From positions 1 to 23,051 of the forward strand of contig JAZPZM010000074.1 of NCBI GenBank assembly GCA_045544735.1: 23,051 bases of DNA, read 5' to 3'. The DNA is from CAG-390 sp045544735 (lineage in GTDB: Bacteria; Bacillota; Clostridia; Oscillospirales; CAG-272). The notes under the pieces were generated by a model. It had not been told where the DNA came from. It ran no database searches and was given only the letters and a program-made list of their open reading frames with translations. How positions within the stretch are numbered: position 1 is the stretch's first letter; every line of letters begins with the position of its first letter. Position numbers and translations under genes: made by a program. Shown in pieces: positions 14,382 through 22,043 of the stretch.

Positions 14382-14841
14382 GCATTTCCCCCCGCTTTCT
14401 CCAAAAATCAAGCACCGCGAGCGCGGTATTTTTTATATGTATCTTCATATCGCTCGCTTGAAGCTCGTCATAGGTGAACCATTTAAACTCACGGCTCTCC
14501 TCGCCGTCGGGATGCGGCTCCGTTTCATCCGTTTCGGCAATATAGATGAGATCCAAGAACTCCTCGTCGCTCCCTATCCCCTCGTGAAGAAGGCAAAACG
14601 GTGCGGGAACGCGGTTTACACGCGCAAGCTCGATGTGGGGCGCAACCTCGGTGTCAACGAGCGTAACGCGAAAGCCGGATTCCTCGCGCACCTCGCGCAA
14701 AGCCGCCTCGTGCGGAAGCTCATCCGCCTCGACGTGACCGCCGAGCGCAAACCACGTTTTATATTTTTTATGATTGTGGAGCAGTACCTTGCCGCCGTTT
14801 ACGACGTACACGGTTGCCGTTATTGACCTGTTATAATTCAT
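14371..14841 (-). CDS. Nudix hydrolase
   Basis: 156 residues from ATG 14841, with AGAGGA upstream. The Nudix box runs from Gly35 to Phe57 with Gly35, Glu41, Arg49, Glu50, Glu53, Glu54 and Gly56 all in place, so the metal-dependent pyrophosphohydrolase site is intact. The N-terminal RSITATVYVVNGGKVLLHNH is the usual first strand pair. Substrate unknown (a nucleoside diphosphate derivative linked to X). First gene of the esterase-glpK-hydrolase operon; its stop overlaps the esterase start. Confidence 0.9.
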   Translation of the reverse strand: MNYNRSITATVYVVNGGKVLLHNHKKYKTWFALGGHVEADELPHEAALREVREESGFRVTLVDTEVAPHIELARVNRVPAPFCLLHEGIGSDEEFLDLIYIAETDETEPHPDGEESREFKWFTYDELQASDMKIHIKNTALAVLDFWRKRGEMREI

Positions 14842-14868
14842 AATTCCTCTCCGTAGGAGCTTTTTTAT

Positions 14869-14898
14869 ATTTTATCACTTTTTCACCCACAAAAGCAA
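14869..14898 (-). promoter_or_regulatory. Possible weak promoter of the Nudix-glpK operon
   Basis: TTGCTT (14893-14898) and TAAAAT (14869-14874) with an 18-bp spacer on the minus strand. The match is moderate; no better pair was found in the gap. Confidence 0.35.
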
Positions 14899-14976
14899 TA
14901 GTTTTTAAAAAACTATTGCCGCATATCATACGATATATTGGAATACACTATTTTTAGCAACCTTCGGTTGCTAAAA
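14895..14976. other. Two hairpins between the divergent operons
   Basis: GCAATAGTTTTT (14895-14906) is inverted at 14907-14919. TTTTAGCAACC (14952-14962) pairs over 11 bp with GGTTGCTAAAA (14966-14976), loop TTC. The second carries T-runs inside its stem on both strands and may act as a weak terminator or insulator before the glmM-like promoter. Confidence 0.5.
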
Positions 14977-14993
14977 TGTCAACGCGCGGTTGC

Positions 14994-15034
14994 TTGTAAA
15001 CTTGGGTTTACTATGGTATAATATAGAAGTAAAC
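14994..15034 (+). promoter_or_regulatory. Promoter of the HTH-glmM operon with a GTAAAC dyad
   Basis: TTGTAA (14994-14999), 17 bp, TATAAT (15017-15022). Between and over these lies GTAAAC (14996-15001), TTGG, GTTTAC (15006-15011), a 6-4-6 dyad that covers the -35 and spacer. Another GTAAAC lies at 15029-15034, 33 bp from the first (about three turns), at the start of the transcript. A bound repressor would block polymerase. The XRE domain encoded just downstream is the natural candidate. Confidence 0.7.
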
Positions 15035-15069
15035 CTTTCTTACATCACAAACAGAAATGGAGAAATACG

Positions 15070-16683
15070 ATGACTATCGGTCAGAAAATAGTACAGTTAA
15101 GACTTGCAAAGGGTATCTCGCAGGAACAGCTTGCAGAGACGCTTAATATTTCAAGACAATCCGTTTCCAAGTGGGAAATGGACCAAGCCCTCCCGCAGAT
15201 AGACAAGGTGCTTCAGCTCTCGGAGCTTTTCTGCATCTCCACCGACGAGCTTTTGCGCGACAAGGTGGCTATCACAAGCACGGAGAGAAAGAAAAACAAA
15301 TATTTCGGCACGGACGGCTTCCGCGGCGAGGCTAATATTACGCTTACCTCGATGCAGGCGTACAAGGTCGGACGCTTCCTCGGCTGGTATTTCGGCTCGA
15401 AGCTTTCGGGATGCACGAAGGCGGGCTACCGCCCCCGCATAGTGGTGGGCAAGGACACGCGCCGCTCAAGCTATATGCTTGAGTACTCCATAGTTGCGGG
15501 CATTACCGCATCGGGTGCTGACGCATATATGCTCCACGTAACTACCACCCCAAGCGTTTCCTACGTTACCCGTATGGACGAATTTGACTGCGGAATTATG
15601 ATAACCGCGTCGCACAACCCCTACTACGATAACGGAATCAAAGTAATAAACTCACGCGGCGAAAAGCTTGATGACGAGACCACCGCGCTTATCGAGGCTT
15701 ATATCGACGGCGACCTTGAGACTCTCGGCGTTTCGGGCTCAGACCTGCCCCTTGCGCAGAAGGCAAAGATAGGCTGTATCCACGACTACGTTGCGGGCAG
15801 AAACCGCTATATCGGCTATCTTATTTCCATCGCGTCGAACTCCTACAGAAAGCTCAAGATAGGTCTTGACTGCGCAAACGGCGCATCGTGGAGCATTGCA
15901 AACGCGGTGTTCAGCGCACTCGGAGCGCAGACCTACGTTATCGGCAACGAGCCCGACGGTCTTAACGTAAACGAGGGCTGTGGCTCGACTCACCTTGAAA
16001 AGCTCCAAGCGCTCGTTCGCGAAAAGCACCTTGACGTGGGCTTTGCGTTTGACGGCGACGCGGACAGATGCCTTGCCATCGACGAAAACGGAAATATAGT
16101 CGACGGCGACTCGATAATATACATTCTCGGCAAGCGCCTTAAATCCAAGGGCACGCTTAACGACGACACCGTAGTAATGACCGTTATGTCCAACAGCGGA
16201 TTTATTTCAAGCCTTGAGGAGATAGGCATAAAGTGCGTTCAGACCGCAGTTGGCGACCGCTTCGTTTACGAGTGTATGCAGAGCAAGGACTACGTCATCG
16301 GCGGCGAGCAGTCGGGACACATCATTATGAAAAAATACGCCACCACGGGCGACGGAATCCTTACCGCTATAATGATAGCGGAGGAAATGTGCGACTCCAA
16401 ATCCAGCCTTGCAAAGCTTGCAGAGCCGATAAAGCTCTATCCGCAGTACCTAAAAAACGTCAGAGTCAAGGACAAGACGGCGGCTGTTGAGGATATCGGC
16501 GTTAAGGAATCCGTTGAGAAGGTCAACGCCCTTATCGACGGCAAGGGCAGAATACTGCTCCGTCAGAGCGGCACGGAGCCCGTAGTAAGAGTAATGGTCG
16601 AGGCGGAAAGCCACGAAAAATGCGTTGAGTACACCGAAATGGTGGTCGACGCAATAAAGAACGGAGGACACGTAGTTGAATAA
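15070..16683 (+). CDS. glmM: XRE DNA-binding domain fused to GlmM-type phosphoglucosamine mutase
   Basis: 537 residues against about 450 for ordinary GlmM; the extra is an N-terminal XRE domain. Residues 5-62 hold IVQLRLAKGISQEQLAETLN, the SRQSVSKWE recognition helix and a dimer-like end FCISTDELL. A short linker (63-76) leads to the full mutase: FGTDGFRG 79-86, TASHNP 179-184 with the phospho-serine Ser181, the metal loop FDGDADR 327-333, GGEQSGH 411-417 and the phosphate loop RQSGTEP 498-504. These favour phosphoglucosamine mutase, which makes GlcN-1-phosphate for UDP-GlcNAc, though phosphoglucomutase or phosphomannomutase activity is not excluded. No stop or start with a ribosome site lies at the junction, so the fusion is real. 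Start ATG 15070 follows GGAGAAATACG. Confidence 0.92.
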   Translation: MTIGQKIVQLRLAKGISQEQLAETLNISRQSVSKWEMDQALPQIDKVLQLSELFCISTDELLRDKVAITSTERKKNKYFGTDGFRGEANITLTSMQAYKVGRFLGWYFGSKLSGCTKAGYRPRIVVGKDTRRSSYMLEYSIVAGITASGADAYMLHVTTTPSVSYVTRMDEFDCGIMITASHNPYYDNGIKVINSRGEKLDDETTALIEAYIDGDLETLGVSGSDLPLAQKAKIGCIHDYVAGRNRYIGYLISIASNSYRKLKIGLDCANGASWSIANAVFSALGAQTYVIGNEPDGLNVNEGCGSTHLEKLQALVREKHLDVGFAFDGDADRCLAIDENGNIVDGDSIIYILGKRLKSKGTLNDDTVVMTVMSNSGFISSLEEIGIKCVQTAVGDRFVYECMQSKDYVIGGEQSGHIIMKKYATTGDGILTAIMIAEEMCDSKSSLAKLAEPIKLYPQYLKNVRVKDKTAAVEDIGVKESVEKVNALIDGKGRILLRQSGTEPVVRVMVEAESHEKCVEYTEMVVDAIKNGGHVVE

Positions 16684-17338
16684 GCTCGTTAAAACCGCAC
16701 AGCTTTACTCCTCAACTCCCGAATATCTCGCGCCCCTTTTTGAGAGCGCGGAGTACCCTTGGGAGATGCTCCCGAAGCTGAAGCAATATATCACCGACCT
16801 GATAGAGCGCGGCATTGAGGGCTACACCCTCATCGCTGACGGCGTTCTCGTCGGTGAGAACGTAAAGATATACCCCACGGCGACCATTGAAGGTCCTACG
16901 ATAATAGGTTCGGGCTGTGAGGTGCGTCCGGGCGCGTTCATACGCGGAAGCGTAATTACGGGCGAGGGGTGCGTTATCGGAAACTCCTCGGAGCTGAAAA
17001 ACTGCATTTTGCTTGACAAGGTGCAGATACCGCACTACAATTACGTCGGCGACTCGGTGCTTGGCAACCGCGCGCACACGGGCGCGGGAACTATCTGCTC
17101 GAATTTGCGCTCCGACGGCAAGCCCGTCGTTATCCACGGCGAGGAGGACTACGCAACGGGGCTTCGCAAGGTCGGCGGCATACTTGCCGACGGCGCGGAC
17201 GTCGGTTGCGGCTCGGTGATAAACCCCGGCACCGTTATCGGCAAAAACACCACCGTTTACCCCCTCACCTCTCTGCGCGGCGTTTACCCCGCCGACTGCA
17301 TCGTAAAGGCAACGTACACGGTAGTTAAAAGGAAATAA
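16676..17338 (+). CDS. GlmU-like left-handed beta-helix acyltransferase
   Basis: 220 residues from TTG 16676; GGAGG (16663-16667) is eight bases upstream, and the start overlaps the glmM stop by 8 bp. Residues 57-200 are hexapeptide repeats (VLVGENVKI, PTIIGSGCEV, SVITGEGCVI and others). IPHYNYVGDS with His120, then AHTGAGTICSNLRSDGKP, match the GlmU acetyltransferase half, where that histidine is the catalytic base. The pyrophosphorylase domain of GlmU is missing; residues 1-55 are a helical cap instead. Following a GlmM, it probably acts on amino-sugar phosphates, but a separate uridylyltransferase would be needed for UDP-GlcNAc. It could also be a sugar-nucleotide-regulating paralogue. Confidence 0.85.
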   Translation: MNKLVKTAQLYSSTPEYLAPLFESAEYPWEMLPKLKQYITDLIERGIEGYTLIADGVLVGENVKIYPTATIEGPTIIGSGCEVRPGAFIRGSVITGEGCVIGNSSELKNCILLDKVQIPHYNYVGDSVLGNRAHTGAGTICSNLRSDGKPVVIHGEEDYATGLRKVGGILADGADVGCGSVINPGTVIGKNTTVYPLTSLRGVYPADCIVKATYTVVKRK

Positions 17339-17366
17339 ATAAAACGCCCTGCGGGGCGTTTTATTT
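17337..17366. terminator. Bidirectional terminator shared by convergent operons
   Basis: AAATAAAACGCCC (17337-17349) pairs over 13 bp with GGGCGTTTTATTT (17354-17366), loop TGCG. T-runs arise on both strands. The arms overlap the TAA of the beta-helix gene (17336-17338) and the TAA of the aldo/keto reductase (17365-17367). Confidence 0.88.
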
Positions 17367-18468
17367 ATTTCTTAAAATATTTAGCTATCTCGTCCATTCG
17401 GGCCTCCTGCTTTACCGAGAAGGGACAGCGGCTCTCGCAATGTCCGCAATGCAAGCACGCCTCGGCGTTTACGGAAAGCTTCGTATAGTGGTTCGCCGCG
17501 ATCGCGTCGCCCGCAAGCGCAAGGTCGTAATATTTGTTGACAAGACCTATATCAATTCCCGCAGGGCAGGGCTGACAATGGTTGCAATAAACGCAAGTAC
17601 CCGTTATCGTGTCCGCCGTAAAGCCGCCTATTACCGAATAATCCCTCTCCTTTTCCGTCGCGGTGAGAAATTTGAGCAGCGTATCAAGATGCTCCATCGT
17701 CTGCACGCCCGGAACTGCAACGAGCACGCCGGGGCGGTCGAGCGCGTACTGCAAACACTGCTCGTGCGTGAGCGCAACGCCGAAGGGCGATCGCTCCGCC
17801 GTTAGAAGCTGACCCGCAAAAAACGGCTTCATTACCGAAATTCCGACTCCCTCGCGCTCGCACCTCTTGAAAAGCTCAAAGCGCTCGCTTACCGAGCCTA
17901 CGCCGTATTCGTCGCCCTTTTCAAAATCATACGCGGGGTTGAGCGAGAACATCATCATATCCGCAAGCCCCGTGTCGATAATGCGGTTTGCCACGCGCGG
18001 CGTGTGCGAGGAAAAGCCGATATGCCTGACAACGCCCCGCGCCTTCAGCTCCTTTAAGTAATCAAGCACGCCTATTTCACAGAGCTTGTCGAAATCCTCG
18101 TCATCGTCGACGCAATGTAAAAATCCGAAATCGGCGTAGTCCGTGCCGAGCGTCTCAAGCTCCCACCAAAACGTTTTTTTGATGGTTTCAAAATCGCGGC
18201 ACCAGCCGTACTCGCCGTTTTCATCGTAGACCGCGCCGAAATGCATCTGCAAAAACACCTTGTCGCGGCAATCCCTTATCGCCCTGCCGATAGGCGCGTA
18301 GGACGCGCCCGCGGTGCAAAGGTCAAAAAAGTTTATGCCGTTGGAAATAGCCTTACGCACTATCGCCTCGATCTCGTCGGCGGGCGTTTGCCCGATGCCG
18401 CCCATACCAAGTCCCAGCACGCCGAAGCGCTCGTTCTCGCCGCCGCGCGGCAGTTTTCTGTATTCCAT
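17365..18468 (-). CDS. Aldo/keto reductase with C-terminal double [4Fe-4S] ferredoxin domain
   Basis: 367 residues. Residues 1-285 are an AKR barrel with the catalytic set recognisable by place: Asp49 (FFDL), Tyr57 (ASYAPIG), Lys70 and His118 (FGFLHCV). Residues 290-367 are ferredoxin-like: Cys292, 295, 298 and 301 followed by Pro, and Cys338, 341, 344 and 348 followed by Pro; together they could hold two [4Fe-4S] clusters. This architecture is common in anaerobes, where the clusters may let electrons enter from ferredoxin instead of NADPH. Substrate unknown. It starts 3 bp after the GNAT stop and is the last gene of the gpsA operon; it ends in the shared terminator. Confidence 0.92.
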   Translation of the reverse strand: MEYRKLPRGGENERFGVLGLGMGGIGQTPADEIEAIVRKAISNGINFFDLCTAGASYAPIGRAIRDCRDKVFLQMHFGAVYDENGEYGWCRDFETIKKTFWWELETLGTDYADFGFLHCVDDDEDFDKLCEIGVLDYLKELKARGVVRHIGFSSHTPRVANRIIDTGLADMMMFSLNPAYDFEKGDEYGVGSVSERFELFKRCEREGVGISVMKPFFAGQLLTAERSPFGVALTHEQCLQYALDRPGVLVAVPGVQTMEHLDTLLKFLTATEKERDYSVIGGFTADTITGTCVYCNHCQPCPAGIDIGLVNKYYDLALAGDAIAANHYTKLSVNAEACLHCGHCESRCPFSVKQEARMDEIAKYFKK

Positions 18469-18471
18469 ATT

Positions 18472-18915
18472 TCAAGGCTCCTTTTTCATTTCCATATACG
18501 GAAGCACCCCGTAGCCGCATTTTTTATAAACGCCGACGGCTCTTTCGTTTTCCTCCTCGACCTCAAGGCGAAAAACGGAATTCGGATATTTATTTTCAAT
18601 ATATCCGAGAAAAAGACTTCCTATCCCCGCGCCCCTGTGAGAGCTCTTTACGAAAATGTCCTCTATCCAGATGCAAGGCTTGCCGAACTCCGTCGAAAAG
18701 CTCTTTGCGACCATCGCGTATCCGCAAATGCCGTCCGCGCCCTCGAAAACGTAGCCCTCTATATAGGGATTGTCCGCGATGCAATTATCAAAATCCGCCT
18801 CGAATATCTCCTCGGAGCCGTTTGTGAATACGGCGGGCGAGGAATAAAACTCGCGCATCATAAAAAGCACCTCGCGCTTATCGCTCCGCACCATTGGTCT
18901 TATTGCGTACTGCAC
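18472..18915 (-). CDS. GNAT family N-acetyltransferase
   Basis: 147 residues from GTG 18915, chosen because GGAGG lies eight bases upstream; the longer frame would need a TTG that overlaps the previous stop. Start VQYAIRPMVRSDKREVLFMM is the usual first strand and helix. IWIEDIFVKSSHRGAGIGSL is motif A, with RGAGIG as the acetyl-CoA pyrophosphate loop, and NERAVGVYKKCGYGVLPYMEM is the motif B end. Substrate unknown; the amino-acid-like pattern (small acidic pocket, GVYKKCGY) is shared by many. Fourth gene of the gpsA operon. Confidence 0.9.
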   Translation of the reverse strand: MQYAIRPMVRSDKREVLFMMREFYSSPAVFTNGSEEIFEADFDNCIADNPYIEGYVFEGADGICGYAMVAKSFSTEFGKPCIWIEDIFVKSSHRGAGIGSLFLGYIENKYPNSVFRLEVEEENERAVGVYKKCGYGVLPYMEMKKEP

Positions 18916-18932
18916 CCAAAAGTCCTCCGAAA

Positions 18933-19451
18933 TCAAAAGCTGTCGTAATAAACGACCTCGTCCATAGGTCTTGCCTCGTAGTGCATATCAAGCGGCTTTG
19001 CATTCTCCGCGGGATATCCCATAACGAGAAGCGCAAGCGGCTCGACGGCGGCGGGGATATTGAAGGCATCTCGCATCGCCTTCGGGTCGAAATGCATTAC
19101 CCAGCACGAGCCAACGCCGATATCAAAGGCGGCAAGCATCATATGCGTTGTCACTATCGCGGCGTCCACGGGCGAGGAAAGCGCGCCGTCGTACGGTCTT
19201 TTCCAGCTCTCGCGCGTATCGTGGCAAACGAGCATTGCCGTGGGCGCGCCGAAATGACATTTCGTGCATTTTTTAAGCTTTTCTATAGCCGCGTCGGTGT
19301 TAAGCACGAGTATCCTTTGCGGCTGATTGTTACAGCCCGTGGGTGCTTTATGCGCCGCCGCCAAAATTTTGTCGATAGTCTCACACGGCAGATGCTCCGA
19401 CTTAAAGCTTCTTACCGAATATCTTTCCTCTATCAGCTTTTCAAATTCCAT
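18933..19451 (-). CDS. Nitroreductase family FMN oxidoreductase
   Basis: 172 residues from ATG 19451 with GGGGGTAAGG upstream. The N-terminal ERYSVRSFKSEHLP is the FMN phosphate-binding Arg/Ser motif of the family; APTGCNNQPQRILVL at 36-50 is the second flavin contact. SPVDAAIVTTHMMLAAFDIGVGSCWVM, then the GYPAENAKP tail, complete it. The size is that of the short NfsB-like members that reduce nitro compounds, quinones or enones with NAD(P)H. The true substrate is not known. It lies 14 bp after the DUF554 gene and 17 bp before a GNAT gene in one operon. Confidence 0.92.
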   Translation of the reverse strand: MEFEKLIEERYSVRSFKSEHLPCETIDKILAAAHKAPTGCNNQPQRILVLNTDAAIEKLKKCTKCHFGAPTAMLVCHDTRESWKRPYDGALSSPVDAAIVTTHMMLAAFDIGVGSCWVMHFDPKAMRDAFNIPAAVEPLALLVMGYPAENAKPLDMHYEARPMDEVVYYDSF

Positions 19452-19465
19452 AGCCTTACCCCCGT

Positions 19466-20176
19466 TTATATAAGCTCCCACAGCCTTTGAAGGAGTGGAA
19501 CGAGATTATAAATAATTGGCGCGAGCAGTATCGCGGGCAACATATCCGCGACCTTTATCTTCGTTATTCCCAAAAGATTCGTGCCTATCATAATAATAAG
19601 TATCGAGCCGACGCAAGTCATTTCGTTCACCGCGCCCGCGCTGAGAAGGGGCGAGATAAGCCCTGCAAGCAGAACGAGTCCACCCTGAATGACAAGCACG
19701 GCGGCGGCGGAAAAAAGCACGCCGATGCCGAGCGTTGAGGCGAGCATCATAGACGAAAACAGATCAAGCATAGCCTTGGTAATGAGGATGGAATTATCCC
19801 CCGTCAGACCCGCTTGGATCGAGCCCGTTACCGTCATAGAGCCGACGCAGAACAAAAGCGTTGCCGAAATGATACCCTCGGCAATGGACACGTCCGAGCC
19901 CTTTTTCTTGAATTTAGCCTCCACACTCTGCGCAAGGCGCGTTATCGCGCCATCGATATTAAGGAGCGTACCGACGATAGCGCCAAGCACGGCGGATGCG
20001 ATAAGTATCAGCACGTTTTCGCCGCACAGCGCGCCCGATATGCCGATATACAAGGTACACGCGCCAAGCGCGGTCATTGCCGCCTTGCTTACCCTTTCGG
20101 GTATGCCCTTTTTAAGCAGCAGTCCGACCGACGCGCCTATTATTACCGTTATTACGTTTACTATTACTCCAAGCAT
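19466..20176 (-). CDS. DUF554 family membrane protein (YdfK-like)
   Basis: 236 residues from ATG 20176, with GGAGAG upstream. Six to seven membrane segments: the first (MLGVIVNVITVIIGASVGLL) is the conserved DUF554 start, and SATLLFCVGSMTVTGSIQAG near 105-124 is the family core. KAMLDLFSSMMLASTLGIGV follows, then an ending ILLAPIIYNLVPLL. Function is unknown; proposed as a transporter but without proof. It lies 16 bp after gpsA in one operon. Confidence 0.92.
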   Translation of the reverse strand: MLGVIVNVITVIIGASVGLLLKKGIPERVSKAAMTALGACTLYIGISGALCGENVLILIASAVLGAIVGTLLNIDGAITRLAQSVEAKFKKKGSDVSIAEGIISATLLFCVGSMTVTGSIQAGLTGDNSILITKAMLDLFSSMMLASTLGIGVLFSAAAVLVIQGGLVLLAGLISPLLSAGAVNEMTCVGSILIIMIGTNLLGITKIKVADMLPAILLAPIIYNLVPLLQRLWELI

Positions 20177-20192
20177 AGCTCACTCTCCGCAC

Positions 20193-21200
20193 TCAGACCG
20201 TTTCGCTTTTGAGCTTGCGGTTCATCAGCTTGTTTATCGCGTCGGCGGGCATAACGCCGTGGTGTATAACGTCGTAAACCGCCGCCGTTATCGGCATTTC
20301 AACGCCGTATTTGCGCGAAAGCTCCATAGCCGCCTCAAGTGCATAGTAGCCCTCGACGACCATTCCTATCTCACGCGCCGCCTCGTCGTAGCTCATACCC
20401 TTGCCGATAAGCTCGCCGCAACGGTTGTTTCGGCTATGCACCGAGGTGCAGGTAACGATAAGGTCACCGATGCCCGCAAGTCCCATAAAGGTGTCGCGTG
20501 GACAGCCCATTGCCATACCGATGCGCGCCATTTCGGAAATTCCGCGCGTGATAAGCATAGCAAGCGTATTATCGCCAAGACCTACGCCCCTGAGCGCACC
20601 CGCCGCCATTGCGATAATGTTTTTCAGCGCGCCGCAAAGCTCCACGCCAAGCACGTCCGTGTTAGTGTACGCGCGAAGGCAGGAGTTTGAAAACACCTGT
20701 GCCACATTAGCCGCGACCGCCTCGTTCTTGCACGCCGCAACGATGGACGTGGGAATACCGCGCACCACCTCCTCGGCGTGGGTGGGACCCGAAAGGGCGA
20801 CTATATCGTACTTTATCCCGCGCTTCGCGGCGGCGATCTCGTCCTCGATAACGTCCGTCATCGTTTTAAGCGTACCCTTTTCCATACCCTTGGACGCGCT
20901 TGCGATTATACAGCCGTCGGGCAAATAGGGCGCACTCGCCCGTGCCGTGTCGCGCATATAGACGGACGGCACGACGAATATGATAAGCTCCTTGTCGGCA
21001 CACGCCTTTTCCATATCCGCCGTAAAGCGTATGGAGTCGGAAAGCGTGATGCCCGACAGATTTTTATGCTCTTTGGTTTTTAATATTTCATCCACTTGGG
21101 CGCGCGAGTATGACCACACGGTAACGTCGTGGTCGTTTCCAACGAGGATGGTGGCAAGTCCCACGCCCCACGTTCCTGCGCCGAGTATACCTATTTTCAT
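20193..21200 (-). CDS. gpsA: Glycerol-3-phosphate dehydrogenase [NAD(P)+]
   Basis: 335 residues, full length, from ATG 21200 with AAGGAG upstream. It reduces dihydroxyacetone phosphate to sn-glycerol 3-phosphate for phospholipid synthesis. The nucleotide-binding GAGTWG is at 7-12, FVVPS and SKGMEKGT follow, then LSGPTHAEEV, and the catalytic Lys in GALKNIIAMAAG. The C-terminal domain contains GLGDNTLAMLITRGISEMARIG and MGLAGIGDLIVTC, both diagnostic. It leads an operon of five genes down to 17365. Confidence 0.97.
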   Translation of the reverse strand: MKIGILGAGTWGVGLATILVGNDHDVTVWSYSRAQVDEILKTKEHKNLSGITLSDSIRFTADMEKACADKELIIFVVPSVYMRDTARASAPYLPDGCIIASASKGMEKGTLKTMTDVIEDEIAAAKRGIKYDIVALSGPTHAEEVVRGIPTSIVAACKNEAVAANVAQVFSNSCLRAYTNTDVLGVELCGALKNIIAMAAGALRGVGLGDNTLAMLITRGISEMARIGMAMGCPRDTFMGLAGIGDLIVTCTSVHSRNNRCGELIGKGMSYDEAAREIGMVVEGYYALEAAMELSRKYGVEMPITAAVYDVIHHGVMPADAINKLMNRKLKSETV

Positions 21201-21237
21201 AGCTTCTCCTTGATTGGATTTTTCATTTTTCTACCGT

Positions 21238-21266
21238 ATTATAGCATATTTTCCCCCGATTTGCAA
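21238..21266 (-). promoter_or_regulatory. Sigma-A promoter of the gpsA operon
   Basis: On the minus strand TTGCAA (21261-21266), 17-bp spacer, TATAAT (21238-21243). Confidence 0.82.
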
Positions 21267-21286
21267 CCGTATATATCTGCTTCGCC

Positions 21287-21315
21287 TTGAAAAGCGGCGG
21301 CGGGCGTGATATAAT
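21287..21315 (+). promoter_or_regulatory. Sigma-A promoter of the sugar O-acetyltransferase gene
   Basis: TTGAAA (21287-21292), 17-bp spacer, TATAAT (21310-21315). It is divergent from, and only about 20 bp away from, the gpsA promoter. Confidence 0.82.
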
Positions 21316-21344
21316 ATAGCCATAAAACGCCCACGGAGGTCAAA

Positions 21345-21977
21345 ATGGATATCGACAAGATACTTCACGGCGGCGGAGTATATCTGCCCACCGACGAATC
21401 TATATTGCACGAGCAGGCACTCTGCCTTGAACGGCTTTACGATTTTAACGCGACGCGCCCGCTTGAAATGAAAAAGCGCACCGAGCTGCTGAAAGCTATG
21501 TTTGCCGAGATAGGCGAGGACTGCTATATAGAGCCGCCCTTGCGCTCGAATTGGGGCGGCAGGCACGTTCACTTCGGGCGCGGCGTATACGCGAACTTCA
21601 ACCTGACGCTCGTTGACGACACGCACATATACGTCGGCGACGACACGATGATTGGCCCTAACGTCACGCTCGCAACGGCGGGGCATCCCGTTCTTCCCGA
21701 GCTTCGCGAAAAGGGATATCAGTACAACGAGAGCGTGCGCATAGGCAAAAACTGCTGGCTCGGCGCGGGCGTTATAGTACTGCCCGGTGTGAGCATCGGT
21801 GACGGCACGGTAGTCGGCGCGGGAAGCGTGGTCACGCGCGACCTGCCCGCAAACGTGGTTGCCGTCGGCAACCCCTGCCGCGTGCTTCGCCCCATTTCCG
21901 AGCACGACCGCGAATTTTATTTTCGCGACAAGAAAATAGATTGGGACGCAGTCAGCGAGGATAGCGCAAAATCCTGA
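21345..21977 (+). CDS. Sugar O-acetyltransferase (maltose/galactoside type)
   Basis: 210 residues from ATG 21345 with GGAGG upstream. The N-terminal helical cap (YDFNATRPLEMKKRTELLKAMF) is the Mac domain of maltose acetyltransferases. From about 72 on come the hexapeptide repeats with RSNWGGRHVHFGRGVYANFN, then TLVDDTHIYVGDDTMIGPNV and AGHPV, where the His corresponds to the catalytic base of LacA-type enzymes. CWLGAGVIVLPGVSIGDGTV, then VGAGSVVTRDLPANVVAVGNP, is the standard end. It acetylates a sugar hydroxyl with acetyl-CoA in the cytoplasm. Single-gene unit with its own promoter; glnA follows behind another promoter. Confidence 0.93.
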   Translation: MDIDKILHGGGVYLPTDESILHEQALCLERLYDFNATRPLEMKKRTELLKAMFAEIGEDCYIEPPLRSNWGGRHVHFGRGVYANFNLTLVDDTHIYVGDDTMIGPNVTLATAGHPVLPELREKGYQYNESVRIGKNCWLGAGVIVLPGVSIGDGTVVGAGSVVTRDLPANVVAVGNPCRVLRPISEHDREFYFRDKKIDWDAVSEDSAKS

Positions 21978-21984
21978 TTTTATA

Positions 21985-22013
21985 TTGACTAATCGGCAAA
22001 AAATTGGTATAAT
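21985..22013 (+). promoter_or_regulatory. Sigma-A promoter of glnA
   Basis: TTGACT (21985-21990), 17-bp spacer, TATAAT (22008-22013). The first 30 nt of the transcript hold AAGGAG before ATG 22044. No GlnR-type TGTNA dyad was recognised here. Confidence 0.85.
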
Positions 22014-22043
22014 TAAGTAAATTATTTTGGAAGGAGCATTTCT

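Noticed and set aside
19689..20690. 333-residue plus-strand frame
   Set aside because: Shadow of DUF554 and gpsA; Ser/Pro/His-rich translation typical of an antisense frame.
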